From Cyclobacteriaceae bacterium (lineage in GTDB: Bacteria > Bacteroidota > Bacteroidia > Cytophagales > Cyclobacteriaceae), in contig JALHOT010000008.1 in the NCBI GenBank assembly GCA_022842845.1, forward strand, positions 92,310 through 156,309: DNA of 64,000 nucleotides, written 5' to 3'. The position numbers were made by a program, and so were the translations under genes. Within the stretch, counting starts at the first letter, position 1, and every line of letters starts with the position of its first letter. Under the pieces are notes generated by a model. The model saw nothing but the letters and a program-made list of their open reading frames with translations, was not told where the DNA came from and did not search any database. This document shows, in pieces, positions 53,105 to 62,275 of this stretch.

Positions 53105-54001
53105 ATGAATAAGAGAATTCTGGCAGTTACTTTATTAACCTGTTCTTTCGCAACTGCTTTTGCACAGATTGAGGAGCGTCAGTATAACCCTAACTCTATT
53201 GATCCCATTGCTCTTTATGAGCAACATTATAAAGTGAAGGTTTGGAGACAGGTGGATTTGCTTGAGAAGCAGAATAAAGGATTCTTTGCCAGAAATGGTG
53301 AAGTAACGCGCCTTATGTTGGATTTGGTAAAGAAGGGTGAGTTGGATGTATATAAGGATGACTCCCTTAAAACTAAGTTTACTAAAGAAGAAGCGATTTC
53401 TAGTTTAGTAAGAAACCAGGCGGTAGATTATCCTGAGTGGGGACCATCTGAGTCTGTTTATCAGGGTGATATCAGAAAGTTTAACGGTAAGAACTACGAG
53501 GCGCAATCGGATAACACTGGTGTTAATCCTGAACAGTCACCCAACGGTGAGTGGGCTATAACACAGCAAGGTATGGCTTTGACTTTCGAACCTCGCGATG
53601 TTACAAGATTGGTGGTGAATGAAGATCTGATTTTCGATAAGAGAAGATCAAGACTTTACTATGACATTCAGTCTATTCAGATGCAGGTGTTTGATGATGT
53701 GGCCGGTTTTTATAAGCAAGTTGGTATCATCCGATACAAAGACTTAGAGGCTAAATTCCGTCAGTATCCAGAAAAAGCAATTTGGTTTAACCGCCAGAAC
53801 ACGGCTCAGAACAAAAATTTTGCAGATGCATTCTTGCTAAGATTATTCCATGGCTACATCACTAAGGTTGAAAACCCCGATGATATAGATATCATAGGTA
53901 TGATTCAGGCGAGTGGTGGCAATAGATTTGAAGGTGTATATGAAGTATACAGACAGGAGAATTTGTTAATGGAAAAAGAACATAACCTTTGGGAGTACTA
54001 A
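53105..54001 (+). CDS. gldN: GldN, T9SS ring protein
   Basis: Periplasmic partner of GldK in the T9SS ring, 298 residues. The signal peptide (MNKRILAVTLLTCSFATAFAQ) is followed by IEERQYNPNSIDPIALYEQHYKVKVWRQVDLLEKQNKGFFARNGEV, the family's conserved segment, then EEAISSLVRNQAV and a core with FDKRRSRLYYDIQSIQMQV, KQVGIIRYKDLEAKFRQYPEKAIWFNRQN and FADAFLLRLFHGYITKVENPDDIDI. It is the last gene of the gldKLMN operon and is followed by a bidirectional terminator. Confidence 0.96.
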   Translation: MNKRILAVTLLTCSFATAFAQIEERQYNPNSIDPIALYEQHYKVKVWRQVDLLEKQNKGFFARNGEVTRLMLDLVKKGELDVYKDDSLKTKFTKEEAISSLVRNQAVDYPEWGPSESVYQGDIRKFNGKNYEAQSDNTGVNPEQSPNGEWAITQQGMALTFEPRDVTRLVVNEDLIFDKRRSRLYYDIQSIQMQVFDDVAGFYKQVGIIRYKDLEAKFRQYPEKAIWFNRQNTAQNKNFADAFLLRLFHGYITKVENPDDIDIIGMIQASGGNRFEGVYEVYRQENLLMEKEHNLWEY

Positions 54002-54016
54002 TCTCCAGAATGGTTC

Positions 54017-54048
54017 AAAAAAAAGGGATGTTATGCATCCCTTTTTTT
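54017..54048. terminator. Bidirectional terminator between gldN and uvrC
   Basis: Stem GGGATG (54025-54030) / CATCCC (54036-54041) with flanking A-run and T-run extends the pairing and forms T-tracts in both orientations. It ends the gldKLMN operon and the convergent uvrC gene, whose stop codon lies within the T-run. Confidence 0.85.
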
Positions 54049-55831
54049 ATTCTGTAGTTTTTATCTTTTCGGCCAGGGTTTGCCCTACCACTTTGGCTAA
54101 GTCTTCAATGCTTGCTTCTTTGATCTTCTTGAATGACTTAAAATGTTTTAATAGTTTATCTGCCGTCTTTTTACCGACACCTTCGATTTCCTCCAGCGAT
54201 GAGCTGGTGTTGACTTTCGATCTTTTAAGTCTGTGAAATGTGATGGCAAAGCGGTGGGCTTCATCTCGCATTTGTTGAATGAGCCTAAGTCCAGCTGACT
54301 TTTTGTTGATTAGTAGTGGAAGGGTGTCCCCGGGTAAATATATCTCTTCTAATTTTTTAGCAATACCAGCAATAGGCACTCTGCCGTAAATGTTCAACTC
54401 TTTAAGTGCCTCGACTGCACTGCTCAATTGCCCCTTCCCTCCGTCTACTATTATCAAGTCTGGCAGGGGGCTTTGTTCATCGATAAGTCTTTGATACCTG
54501 CGCCCTACAATTTCTTTCATAGAAGCAAAGTCATTCGGACCTTCCACTGTTTTAATATTAAAGTGTCTGTATCCTTTTTTGTCGGGTTTGCCGTCAACAA
54601 AACGAACCATCGAGGCAACAGGCGATGTTCCCTGAAAGTTCGAGTTATCGAAACATTCAATCGTGATAGGCAACGTTTTTAGCTGTAAGTCCTTTTGCAG
54701 AATCTCTAGCACTTCTCTGTTTTTTGATTTGCGTTCTGCCTTAGAATCTTCTTTCTCTCGTTTGAGCTCTAAAGCATTTTTGAGTGAGAGCGCTATCAGT
54801 TTTTTCTTGTCTCCTATTTGAGGGATATTGTTTTCAACGCCTTCTTCCACCACGCTTAGTGAAATGTTACTTAATATGGTTTTATTCTGACTATTCGCCT
54901 GCTCTCTTAATTCTTGTGTAACGGTACTTAATACTTCCTCATCGGCTTCATCTAACCTTTTTTGAGCAGATACGGTTTTTGAGAAAATAATGGCGCCTTC
55001 TTTTAGTAGCAGATAGTTAATGTAAACTGTATTTTCCGAAGAGACCATCGTCACCACATCCAAATCGGTAATTGAGCGGTTCACTACGAGTGACTTGCTT
55101 TGATATTTTTCCAGTGTTAAGATTTTCTCTTTGTACAACTGTGCCTTTTCAAAATTTAAAGACTCGGCAAAGCGTTCCATCTGCTCTGTAAAGTGCCTTG
55201 ACACAATACTTAGATTCCCTTTTAAAATATTTTTTGCCTGTGCAATATCTTGTAGGTAATCATCTTCCTGTTGGTTGCCGACACAAGGGCCTTTGCAATT
55301 GCCAATATGATATTCAAGGCAAACTTTAAACTTACCTGCCTTTATGTTGAATTCGCTTAATGATAAAGGGCAAGTACGAATGGCATACAGTTTACGAACC
55401 AATTCGAGTACATTTTTCATAGCCACTACACTCGAGAAAGGGCCAAAGTATTCTCCCTGATGGGGCAGGTACTTACGCGTATAGATAATGCGAGGAAATC
55501 GTTCCTTTAGAATACATAAGTAGGGGAAAGTCTTATCGTCTTTTAGCAGAATGTTATACTTGGGCTGATTCTGCTTAATGAGATTATTTTCAAGCAGCAA
55601 GGCATCAAACTCGTTGTTGGATACCGTGTATTCTATTCTTTCTATTTCAGAAACAAGTTTATAAGTCTTTCGGCTGATGCCTGCTGTTTTTGCGAAATAA
55701 CTGCTTACCCTCTTGCGTATATTCTTCGCCTTCCCTACATAGATAAGTATATCCTGTTCATTGTAATATCTGTAAACACCAGGTGACTCAGGTAAATTAC
55801 TGATGACTTCCTTCAGCCCTGCTTCGTTCAT
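54047..55831 (-). CDS. uvrC: Excinuclease ABC subunit C
   Basis: Dual-incision nuclease of nucleotide excision repair. The 594-residue product has an N-terminal GIY-YIG nuclease domain (ESPGVYRYYNEQDILIYVGKAKNIRKRVSSYF, residues 15-46), a Cys-containing segment (CPLSLSEFNIKAGKFKVCLEYHIGNCKGPCVG), a UvrBC motif (about 200-235), the RNase H-like nuclease domain with ECFDNSNFQGTSPVASMVRF and IIVDGGKGQLSSA, and a C-terminal helix-hairpin-helix (GVGKKTADKLLKHFKSFKKI). PBP1A ends 2 bp upstream of its ATG, so it lies in a sprE-pbp1A-uvrC transcript. Confidence 0.97.
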   Translation of the reverse strand: MNEAGLKEVISNLPESPGVYRYYNEQDILIYVGKAKNIRKRVSSYFAKTAGISRKTYKLVSEIERIEYTVSNNEFDALLLENNLIKQNQPKYNILLKDDKTFPYLCILKERFPRIIYTRKYLPHQGEYFGPFSSVVAMKNVLELVRKLYAIRTCPLSLSEFNIKAGKFKVCLEYHIGNCKGPCVGNQQEDDYLQDIAQAKNILKGNLSIVSRHFTEQMERFAESLNFEKAQLYKEKILTLEKYQSKSLVVNRSITDLDVVTMVSSENTVYINYLLLKEGAIIFSKTVSAQKRLDEADEEVLSTVTQELREQANSQNKTILSNISLSVVEEGVENNIPQIGDKKKLIALSLKNALELKREKEDSKAERKSKNREVLEILQKDLQLKTLPITIECFDNSNFQGTSPVASMVRFVDGKPDKKGYRHFNIKTVEGPNDFASMKEIVGRRYQRLIDEQSPLPDLIIVDGGKGQLSSAVEALKELNIYGRVPIAGIAKKLEEIYLPGDTLPLLINKKSAGLRLIQQMRDEAHRFAITFHRLKRSKVNTSSSLEEIEGVGKKTADKLLKHFKSFKKIKEASIEDLAKVVGQTLAEKIKTTE

Positions 55832-55833
55832 GT

Positions 55834-58161
55834 TTAGCGAATATCATCTTGTGACCAACTTTCTGTGTTTTCCGGGTCTTCTGTTACCTCGTACTGTTCA
55901 CAATCAAGGGTGATGTCAATGCCGCTATCGGGTCTTTTAAATGGCCCCTTCTTATAGGGTAATGATTCATCTGCATACACCTTCATCATGTAGTTAGCCC
56001 ATATAGGTCTGGCTGTTTTGCCCCCCTGGCCTCTATCCCATGATCGATAGTGAATGCTGCGCTCATCGCCACCCACCCATGCACCTGACACAAGATCTTT
56101 TGTAATGCCCATGTACCAACCATCTGATGCATTATCGGTAGTACCGGTTTTTCCTCCTATCTCATTATCTATCTTAAGTTCTTTTGGCAGGCCTCGTGAA
56201 GTTCCTCCTTCTTCCTGAACACCACCTTGCAGCATGTAAACCATTTTATAGGCAGTTTGCTCATTCATGGCCTGTCGTGTTTTGGGCGTAAAGGCCTCAA
56301 TGACATTTCCATTTTTATCTTCTATGCGGGTAATGTAATATGGAATGGTATAGATACCTTCATTAACAAAAGCAGAGTACGCACCTACTAATTCGTACAG
56401 AGACACATCATTTACGCCAAGACATAGTGAAGGCACTGCTTCTAAAGGGCTGGTGATACCTGTACGCTTGGCAAAGTCTACCACATTGGCAGGATCAACC
56501 TTTTGAATGAGTTGTGCAGATATGGAGTTTATCGATCGTGCCATTGCCTGTCGCAGCGTGTACTTCTCTCCATTACCATAACCACCCTCTGCGTTCAGTG
56601 GTCGCCAGGTACCACTGGGTAAATCAAAACTTGGTGAAATGTCAGGTAAACGTTGACAAGGTGTGTAACCCGTTTCGATGGCGGTGCCATACACAAATGC
56701 CTTAAAGGTCGAACCAGGTTGGCGTTTGCCTTGCCTTACGTGATCATACTTAAAATATTTATGGTCAATGCCACCTACCCATGCTTTAATGGCCCCGGTA
56801 TGGGCATCCATCGACATGAAACCCGCCTGTAAAAATCTTTTGTAGTGATTAAGAGAATCGATTGAGCTAAACAAGGTGTCACGTTCGCCATTCCAGCTAA
56901 ATACGCGCATTGGCTTTTTAACTTTCAGCATGATTTTCACGGAGTCTGATTTCTCTCCATAACGAGCCACCAAATTTCTATAAGTATCAGTTTGTTTGAT
57001 GCGAGAATCTAAAAAGCCTTTAATAGGTGCATAGTTGTCATCTAGCCATGGGTCTCTGCCATCCCAACTTTGTTGAAAATCTTTTTGAAGGTAACTCATG
57101 TGTTCACGTAGGGCTTCCTCCGCATAGCCTTGCATTCGGCTGTCGATGGTTGTATAGATTTTTAATCCGGATTCCCACAGATCATATCCATTTTCTGTAC
57201 ACCACTTCATTAAGTCATTTTGAATGACGGTTCTGAAGTAAGTGGCTAAGCCTGCATTTTGGTTTTGAACTTTGTAATTAAGTTCAATAGGAAGTGCTCT
57301 GATTGAATCATATGCTTCCTTGGTTGTGATATAACCATACCGATACAACTTGTAGATGATTTCATTACGCTTTTGTAAAGATGCCTCTGGGTTACGATTA
57401 GGATCGAATAGTGTTGCCGCTTGCAGCATGCCAACCAATACAGCAGATTCCTGAATATTTAAACTATCAGGTTGCTTATTGAAGTACGTTTCAGCAGCCA
57501 CTTTAATGCCAAAGGTGTTGCTGCTAAAAGTGGCCGTGTTCAGGTACATGGCGAGAATCTCTTCTTTGGTAAAGTTGCGCTCGAGGTAAACGGAGATGAT
57601 CCACTCTTTCGTTTTCTGAATTATTCTTCTTGGATATCGACCCAGTTTTGAGAAAGTACCATCCAGGCCTAATTCAGGATTTTGAGTGTACAGGTTTTTA
57701 GCCAACTGTTGCGTAATGGTACTACCGCCCCCTTTTGGATTTAAAGTAACAAGCCCCCACATAACTCTTAGATAGGCAACGAAATCCATTCCGCTGTGTT
57801 GGTAAAAGCGGTGATCTTCTGACATGATAAGGGTATTCACTAATTCAGGAGACAGGTCATAATAGCTCACCTGGCTCCGGTTGTATCGAAAGTATCGGCC
57901 CATGGAAACACCATCAGCAGAAATAATTTCAGAAGAAAGATCGTTCTCTGGATTTTCTATTGCTTTCAGGCTTGGCATACCACCAAAAAGTCCGAACAAG
58001 TCGATGCTGACTGAATATATATAAATGGGGAAACCAATAATGATGGCAAGGAAGCTGATCCAAAACCATTTGAACAGCTTTTTAAACCAATCTTTCTCGA
58101 TGAGAAGAAAGCTATTGATTTTCGCTTTGATAATATTGCTTATAGAAGGAGAGGTACTCAT
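55834..58161 (-). CDS. mrcA: Class A penicillin-binding protein (PBP1A-like)
   Basis: Bifunctional peptidoglycan synthase, 775 residues. A cytoplasmic tail (1-30) and one membrane helix (about 33-50) precede the glycosyltransferase domain (GT51), with the catalytic Glu115 in MSEDHRFYQHSGMDF and GGSTITQQLAKNLY. The transpeptidase domain follows with SxxK as GSTFKAF, SxN as SINS, and KTG as GGKTGTTD. The C-terminus is acidic. The ATG overlaps the end of the upstream SprE-like gene by 50 bp, and no later start codon fits, which indicates translational coupling. It is only 2 bp upstream of uvrC. Confidence 0.95.
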   Translation of the reverse strand: MSTSPSISNIIKAKINSFLLIEKDWFKKLFKWFWISFLAIIIGFPIYIYSVSIDLFGLFGGMPSLKAIENPENDLSSEIISADGVSMGRYFRYNRSQVSYYDLSPELVNTLIMSEDHRFYQHSGMDFVAYLRVMWGLVTLNPKGGGSTITQQLAKNLYTQNPELGLDGTFSKLGRYPRRIIQKTKEWIISVYLERNFTKEEILAMYLNTATFSSNTFGIKVAAETYFNKQPDSLNIQESAVLVGMLQAATLFDPNRNPEASLQKRNEIIYKLYRYGYITTKEAYDSIRALPIELNYKVQNQNAGLATYFRTVIQNDLMKWCTENGYDLWESGLKIYTTIDSRMQGYAEEALREHMSYLQKDFQQSWDGRDPWLDDNYAPIKGFLDSRIKQTDTYRNLVARYGEKSDSVKIMLKVKKPMRVFSWNGERDTLFSSIDSLNHYKRFLQAGFMSMDAHTGAIKAWVGGIDHKYFKYDHVRQGKRQPGSTFKAFVYGTAIETGYTPCQRLPDISPSFDLPSGTWRPLNAEGGYGNGEKYTLRQAMARSINSISAQLIQKVDPANVVDFAKRTGITSPLEAVPSLCLGVNDVSLYELVGAYSAFVNEGIYTIPYYITRIEDKNGNVIEAFTPKTRQAMNEQTAYKMVYMLQGGVQEEGGTSRGLPKELKIDNEIGGKTGTTDNASDGWYMGITKDLVSGAWVGGDERSIHYRSWDRGQGGKTARPIWANYMMKVYADESLPYKKGPFKRPDSGIDITLDCEQYEVTEDPENTESWSQDDIR

Positions 58162-60721
58162 TGAAGGCTTGGGTTCGCTTTAATGTTTCAAGATTTTCTT
58201 GCGTAATAACAAAATTATTGAAATTATAGGTTTTAAAAGCATTAATTACGCTCAACTTCTCATTAAACAAATTAATATACACTTTTGCCGATAGATGGTC
58301 TGTAAAAGTAGAGACTATGCTACTAGCTTTAGAGGGCGCCAGTTCGAGATTTGTAATGGAAAGATTTTGAGATGGATAATTCCTTTTGTTAAAGTCGCTG
58401 AGGGTTTCCTGAATTACTTTTTCCAGACCTTCTTGTGGTATGTAAAAAATCACAAAGTGGTGGGCGCTATTGAGATTTACATTGTAAAGAGGCAGCGAAT
58501 CACTTTCAGCTTTCACGACCGCTTTTTGTGCGGCCTCCAGGAGTTTAGTGGCGTATGACTTAAGTTCATGCTCTGGATAGGTATCAATAAATGTTTGAAG
58601 CTTAGCCTTGTAAATCTCTAGGCTTTTTGTTTTGCCAAGAATTAATATTTCTAACAACTCGAGGTTTGGTGTAAAGTTACTCAGGCCCAATGCCTTTGCA
58701 TTTTGAATTACAAGCTTAGCGGAATCGTAGTTAGCCTCTATGTAGTTTGAGTAGGCTAAAGCATAAAGCGCTTTTTGCCTAACGGCTACTTTGCCGGCTT
58801 CTGTCAGGTAGTCCGGATTTAAAAGAATTTTTGTCCAGGAAGATTCCGGGAAGTTGCGTTTTAATTGAGTCGCATACTGATTGGCCATCTCAGCATTATT
58901 ATCCTTCGTTAAAATGTAAAGTCGGTATAAAACCTCGGCTTGGTAATCGCTTTCTGGAAAACGCTGTAGTAGTGTAGTGTATGTTTCAATGGCGTTAGCA
59001 GGCTCTGATAGTTGTAAAGAATAGATATCCCCTAAAGCATAGTAGGCATCCTCAATTTTTTTGAGTGCTGCTGTTTTTTCATCCTCTGTTTTAAATAGCT
59101 GCTCCTTGATAGTAGCAAGAGCACTGGCAACAGGGTCAATTTGTTCAGCATTTGTTTCACCATTACTATTGGCATTGGGTTGGGTTCCTGAATTCGAAAC
59201 TGTAGCTGCCTGGTTGCTGGTTCTTTGCGATCGCCTCCAATTATCTTCAAGGGCAATGCTACCCCAGATTCGCGAGAACTCTGATTGCCCCAAAGCGATA
59301 GCAGTAGGATTGGCAAAGTACCAAGCTCCACCTTCACCACCTCCATCATTGCCTTCTGCTGTTGCAAAAATAGAAGTGGGGGTCTGCTCGATATTAATTC
59401 TGTTACTTTTCTTTTTCTTCTTACTAAGGATTTCAGATTTTTGATTAGCCTTGATGGTGACTTCAAGTTGTTGCCTTAAGATGGCGGTGTCCATGGCTGA
59501 CATCACCAGCAAACTATCTTGCCAACGTATCGTAGTTAAGTGTTTAACAAACTCATTTAGAATTTCTTGTCTTTTTTTAATGGAAGCTAAGTTTTCATAA
59601 TCATTCGGTAATGCTTTCACCGCACTGTCGTAGTATGCTTGTGATAGTTCGTATTCTTTAATGTCATAGTTTAATTCACCGAGTCTTAAATAGGCTTCAC
59701 CATCTACACGCTTATTGTTACCCAGACGGATGGCTTGATTAAAGTTGATTGCCCCCTGTTCAGTGTTCCCCTGTTTACGTTCGAAGAGCCCCATTTCGTA
59801 ATAGATCTTGTCTTTGAAGTCACGGTTTTTGCTGTCTTTTAAAAGTCGCTTGAAAGACTTGCGTGCTGTGTTAATGTCTCTGCTTTTAGAAATTTCTGTT
59901 ACCTGAGCAGAGTATAATCGTGCATAGAAGTCAACTTCGTATTCGGGGTGAGTGCTTAAACATTTTTTGTAGTAGCTATATGCTTGCGCTTCGAATCCGA
60001 GTTTTTGATAGACTTGTCCGATTATAAAATAAACGCGGCCAGGTCTGTCAGATTTTTTGTGAAGCAGTGGAGCCGCCAGGGTTAGGTTGTAAACCATGTT
60101 GTCAAGGTCGTTCTGCACTTGAGCGAGGTATGCCTTTTCTAAGTACCATTGTTTTTGATTGTTGAAGTTTAGTTTTTCTTTTTGTAAAAAATCGGCAGCG
60201 GCTTTGGCATTATTGTATTCACCATGTTCAGTAAATGTTCTGATCAGGTTTAAAATGGCAGCATGGCGTGCATCTTTGTCTTTACTGTTGGTGTTAACGA
60301 ATTTAAAAGTTTGAGTCGCATTGCCCCAATCGAGGGCATAGAGGCGGGCTTTACCTACGAGTATGTAACTATCATCGACCCATTTACTATTCTTATGATG
60401 TTGAATGGCCAGCGAAGCCATCTTGACAACTTCTTTCAGCTCTTTCTCGTAAGCTTTAGATTGAGCAGAGTCAAGCGCTGGATATAGCCTTAAAATTCTG
60501 TTGTAATCGTCCGTCATACTTTTTACATAGCCCAGCTCAACTTTGGTCATTTCTTCTTCGGCATAGAAATAGCCATTGTAGTGCGAGGCCAGGTTGTGAA
60601 AGGCCTTACTGGTCAGCGTGTTTTTCTCTGCCGAACAAGCAGCAAACAAGAAGGCGAATAGTGCAAAAAGCAAGGGTAAATTAAACTTCACTGAGAGTCG
60701 TTTATTGAATACAAAACGCAT
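58112..60721 (-). CDS. SprE/PorW-like TPR lipoprotein of the type IX secretion system
   Basis: Large lipoprotein resembling PorW/SprE, a T9SS component needed for secretion and gliding. The 869-residue product has a lipoprotein signal peptide (FALFAFLFAAC, Cys29) and a conserved N-terminal TLTSKAFHNLASHYNGYFYAEEEMTKVE. Many TPR-like helical repeats follow (about 60-400). A Ser/Asn/Gln/Gly-rich stretch (about 460-545) follows, including IWGSIALEDNWRRS, then more TPRs and a C-terminal domain with YIPQEGLEKVIQ. It is divergent from the M23 gene, and pbp1A overlaps its 3' end by 50 bp. Family assignment is from overall architecture and the N-terminal motif; I did not align it. Confidence 0.85.
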   Translation of the reverse strand: MRFVFNKRLSVKFNLPLLFALFAFLFAACSAEKNTLTSKAFHNLASHYNGYFYAEEEMTKVELGYVKSMTDDYNRILRLYPALDSAQSKAYEKELKEVVKMASLAIQHHKNSKWVDDSYILVGKARLYALDWGNATQTFKFVNTNSKDKDARHAAILNLIRTFTEHGEYNNAKAAADFLQKEKLNFNNQKQWYLEKAYLAQVQNDLDNMVYNLTLAAPLLHKKSDRPGRVYFIIGQVYQKLGFEAQAYSYYKKCLSTHPEYEVDFYARLYSAQVTEISKSRDINTARKSFKRLLKDSKNRDFKDKIYYEMGLFERKQGNTEQGAINFNQAIRLGNNKRVDGEAYLRLGELNYDIKEYELSQAYYDSAVKALPNDYENLASIKKRQEILNEFVKHLTTIRWQDSLLVMSAMDTAILRQQLEVTIKANQKSEILSKKKKKSNRINIEQTPTSIFATAEGNDGGGEGGAWYFANPTAIALGQSEFSRIWGSIALEDNWRRSQRTSNQAATVSNSGTQPNANSNGETNAEQIDPVASALATIKEQLFKTEDEKTAALKKIEDAYYALGDIYSLQLSEPANAIETYTTLLQRFPESDYQAEVLYRLYILTKDNNAEMANQYATQLKRNFPESSWTKILLNPDYLTEAGKVAVRQKALYALAYSNYIEANYDSAKLVIQNAKALGLSNFTPNLELLEILILGKTKSLEIYKAKLQTFIDTYPEHELKSYATKLLEAAQKAVVKAESDSLPLYNVNLNSAHHFVIFYIPQEGLEKVIQETLSDFNKRNYPSQNLSITNLELAPSKASSIVSTFTDHLSAKVYINLFNEKLSVINAFKTYNFNNFVITQENLETLKRTQAFNEYLSFYKQYYQSENQ

Positions 60722-60759
60722 TGGCCGAACAGAAGAGTATGTTAATAAGCGGGAATAAC

Positions 60760-60767
60760 TAATTTTG
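60760..60767 (+). promoter_or_regulatory. Putative -7 promoter element for the M23 peptidase
   Basis: TAATTTTG fits TAnnTTTG at all fixed positions and ends 14 bp before the GTG start, implying a very short leader. It supports the GTG at 60782 as start. Confidence 0.42.
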
Positions 60768-60781
60768 TAAAAAATTTTCTA

Positions 60782-61645
60782 GTGAAAGCACGTAAAACCT
60801 TATCAAGCCGCCTGGCAACACGTTATCAGCTAATTCTTCGCAACGAGGAGAATTTTGCAGAACGCCATGCCATTGGGATAACAGGTTCTAAAGTTATTCT
60901 TTTTTCAGTCATACTTTTTGTGCTTCTCCTTGCCCTCTGCCTTTTTCTGAGTAAAACAATTTTGGCTAAGTGGTTCGATCCGGAATATGCGCAGGCACAG
61001 GCCAATCGTGAGTTGGTATCGCTGGCTATGAAAGTTGATTCACTGGCCTTGGAAGTGGACAGAAAGGATCAGTTTATTGCTAATTTTCAGCGGGTATTAA
61101 GTGGCGACACAAGTACTTTTAATGATCCGGCTGAAGCGTTAAGAAACGAAAATAAGCCATTGACAAGACCTTCCTCATTAGCCATCGGTTCTTCCGACTC
61201 AAGTTTTAGAAGAGACTTTGAGCAGTCAGATTTGTCCCTTATTTCTAACACGGGCATTAAGTATCGGGAATTGCAGGAGATGTTTCTATTCACACCTATT
61301 GCAGGCTTTATATCCGATAGCTTTGATGCCAAGAAGGGACATTTAGGCGTAGATGTAGTGGCCAAAGCGAATGAGCCAGTGAAAAATGTGGCCGATGGAA
61401 TGGTGATTTTTTCATCGTGGACGCAGGATAGTGGCCACGTTATCATGCTACAACATAAGGGTAACTTAATCTCTGTTTATAAGCACAATTCCCATCTATA
61501 TAAAAAAGTTGGTACATTTGTTAATGCTGGTGAAATCATCGCTATCGTTGGCAATAGTGGTGAGTTGACAAACGGTCCTCACCTCCATTTTGAATTATGG
61601 TACAACGGAAACCCCCTTAACCCGGAGGATTTCGTTACTTTTTAA
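60782..61645 (+). CDS. M23 family metallopeptidase
   Basis: Membrane-anchored peptidoglycan endopeptidase (LytM/M23), 287 residues. The start is a GTG at 60782; no nearby ATG fits. A cytoplasmic N-terminus is followed by one membrane helix (about 38-60), a coiled-coil stalk (LVSLAMKVDSLALEVDRKDQFIANFQ) and an M23 domain (about 170-287). Zinc ligands are seen as HLGVD (His187, Asp191) and HLHFE (His269), and His267 is also present, so the enzyme should be active. The bactofilin gene starts 25 bp later; M23-bactofilin pairs are known to shape cells in other bacteria. Confidence 0.93.
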   Translation: MKARKTLSSRLATRYQLILRNEENFAERHAIGITGSKVILFSVILFVLLLALCLFLSKTILAKWFDPEYAQAQANRELVSLAMKVDSLALEVDRKDQFIANFQRVLSGDTSTFNDPAEALRNENKPLTRPSSLAIGSSDSSFRRDFEQSDLSLISNTGIKYRELQEMFLFTPIAGFISDSFDAKKGHLGVDVVAKANEPVKNVADGMVIFSSWTQDSGHVIMLQHKGNLISVYKHNSHLYKKVGTFVNAGEIIAIVGNSGELTNGPHLHFELWYNGNPLNPEDFVTF

Positions 61646-61670
61646 ACTAACCAAACCCATTTGCAAAGCC

Positions 61671-62090
61671 ATGTTAAATACAAAAGAACAAAAACGCGCA
61701 GCCGAAGAACTAAGCAGTTCAAGCAATACCATAGGTAAGGGAACCTTTCTGGATGGTAATATTGAGACTTATGGTAACATCAGAATTGAGGGTAGAATTA
61801 AGGGCGATGTAAAGTCAAAATCGAAGGTGGCACTTGGTAATCTTTCTCATGTGGAAGGCAATATTGTAGCGCAGAACGCTGACATTGAAGGTGAAGTAAA
61901 GGGCAAACTTGATATTGCTGAAATTCTTGTTTTGAAGGCTACAGCAGTGGTGCATGGCGACATAAGCACCGGTAAGCTGATTGTGGAACCAGGCGCGGTA
62001 TTTAATGGCACTTGTAAAATGGGTGCCACCATCAAGGAAATTAAAATTACTGCCGATCATGGATTCAGCCAACAAGCCAAATCCGTCTAA
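61671..62090 (+). CDS. Bactofilin (polymer-forming cytoskeletal protein)
   Basis: Self-assembling cytoskeletal protein of the bactofilin family (PF04519), 139 residues from ATG 61671 (the frame opens upstream inside the M23 gene, but those codons are not part of the family). The beta-helix core shows the expected repeated pattern: GKGTFLDGNIETYGNIRIEGRIKGDVKSKSKVALGNLSHVEGNI, then EGEVKGKLDIAEILVLKATAVVHGDISTGKLIVEPGAVFNGTCKMG. The C-terminal SQQAKSV overlaps the atpZ gene by 32 bp. It is 25 bp behind the M23 peptidase, a common shape-control pairing. Confidence 0.94.
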   Translation: MLNTKEQKRAAEELSSSSNTIGKGTFLDGNIETYGNIRIEGRIKGDVKSKSKVALGNLSHVEGNIVAQNADIEGEVKGKLDIAEILVLKATAVVHGDISTGKLIVEPGAVFNGTCKMGATIKEIKITADHGFSQQAKSV

Positions 62091-62274
62091 TAGCTACCTA
62101 AAATATAGCAACCTTGCGATCCAACTTTTGCTTGGTATTGGACTGGCAGGCTGGTTAGGGCACTTGCTTGATAATTACCTTACACTTTCCTTTCCTGCCT
62201 TTATGCTACTATTTGGCTTTACGGCTTTTGGGGGTATGATGTACCAGTTGTACCGATCGCTAAACAAAGACTGA
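62059..62274 (+). CDS. atpZ: AtpZ/AtpI-like small membrane protein
   Basis: A 71-residue membrane protein of the AtpZ/AtpI group, which sits at the head of ATP synthase operons and aids c-ring assembly or magnesium transport (family knowledge). The start is ATG 62059, inside the bactofilin gene; the frame opens earlier, but those codons are out of family. It has two helices (about 21-34 and 43-60, LAIQLLLGIGLAGWLGHLLDNY and FPAFMLLFGFTAFGGMMYQLYRSLNKD), with the conserved GWLGHLLD. The next gene starts 1 bp after its stop. Confidence 0.88.
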   Translation: MDSANKPNPSNSYLKYSNLAIQLLLGIGLAGWLGHLLDNYLTLSFPAFMLLFGFTAFGGMMYQLYRSLNKD

Positions 62275-62275
62275 C

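Noticed and set aside
59032..59466. 144-residue minus-strand frame overlapping the SprE-like gene
   Set aside because: It lies in another frame of a well-supported gene on the same strand, in its low-complexity Ser/Asn/Gln region, and has unusual composition.
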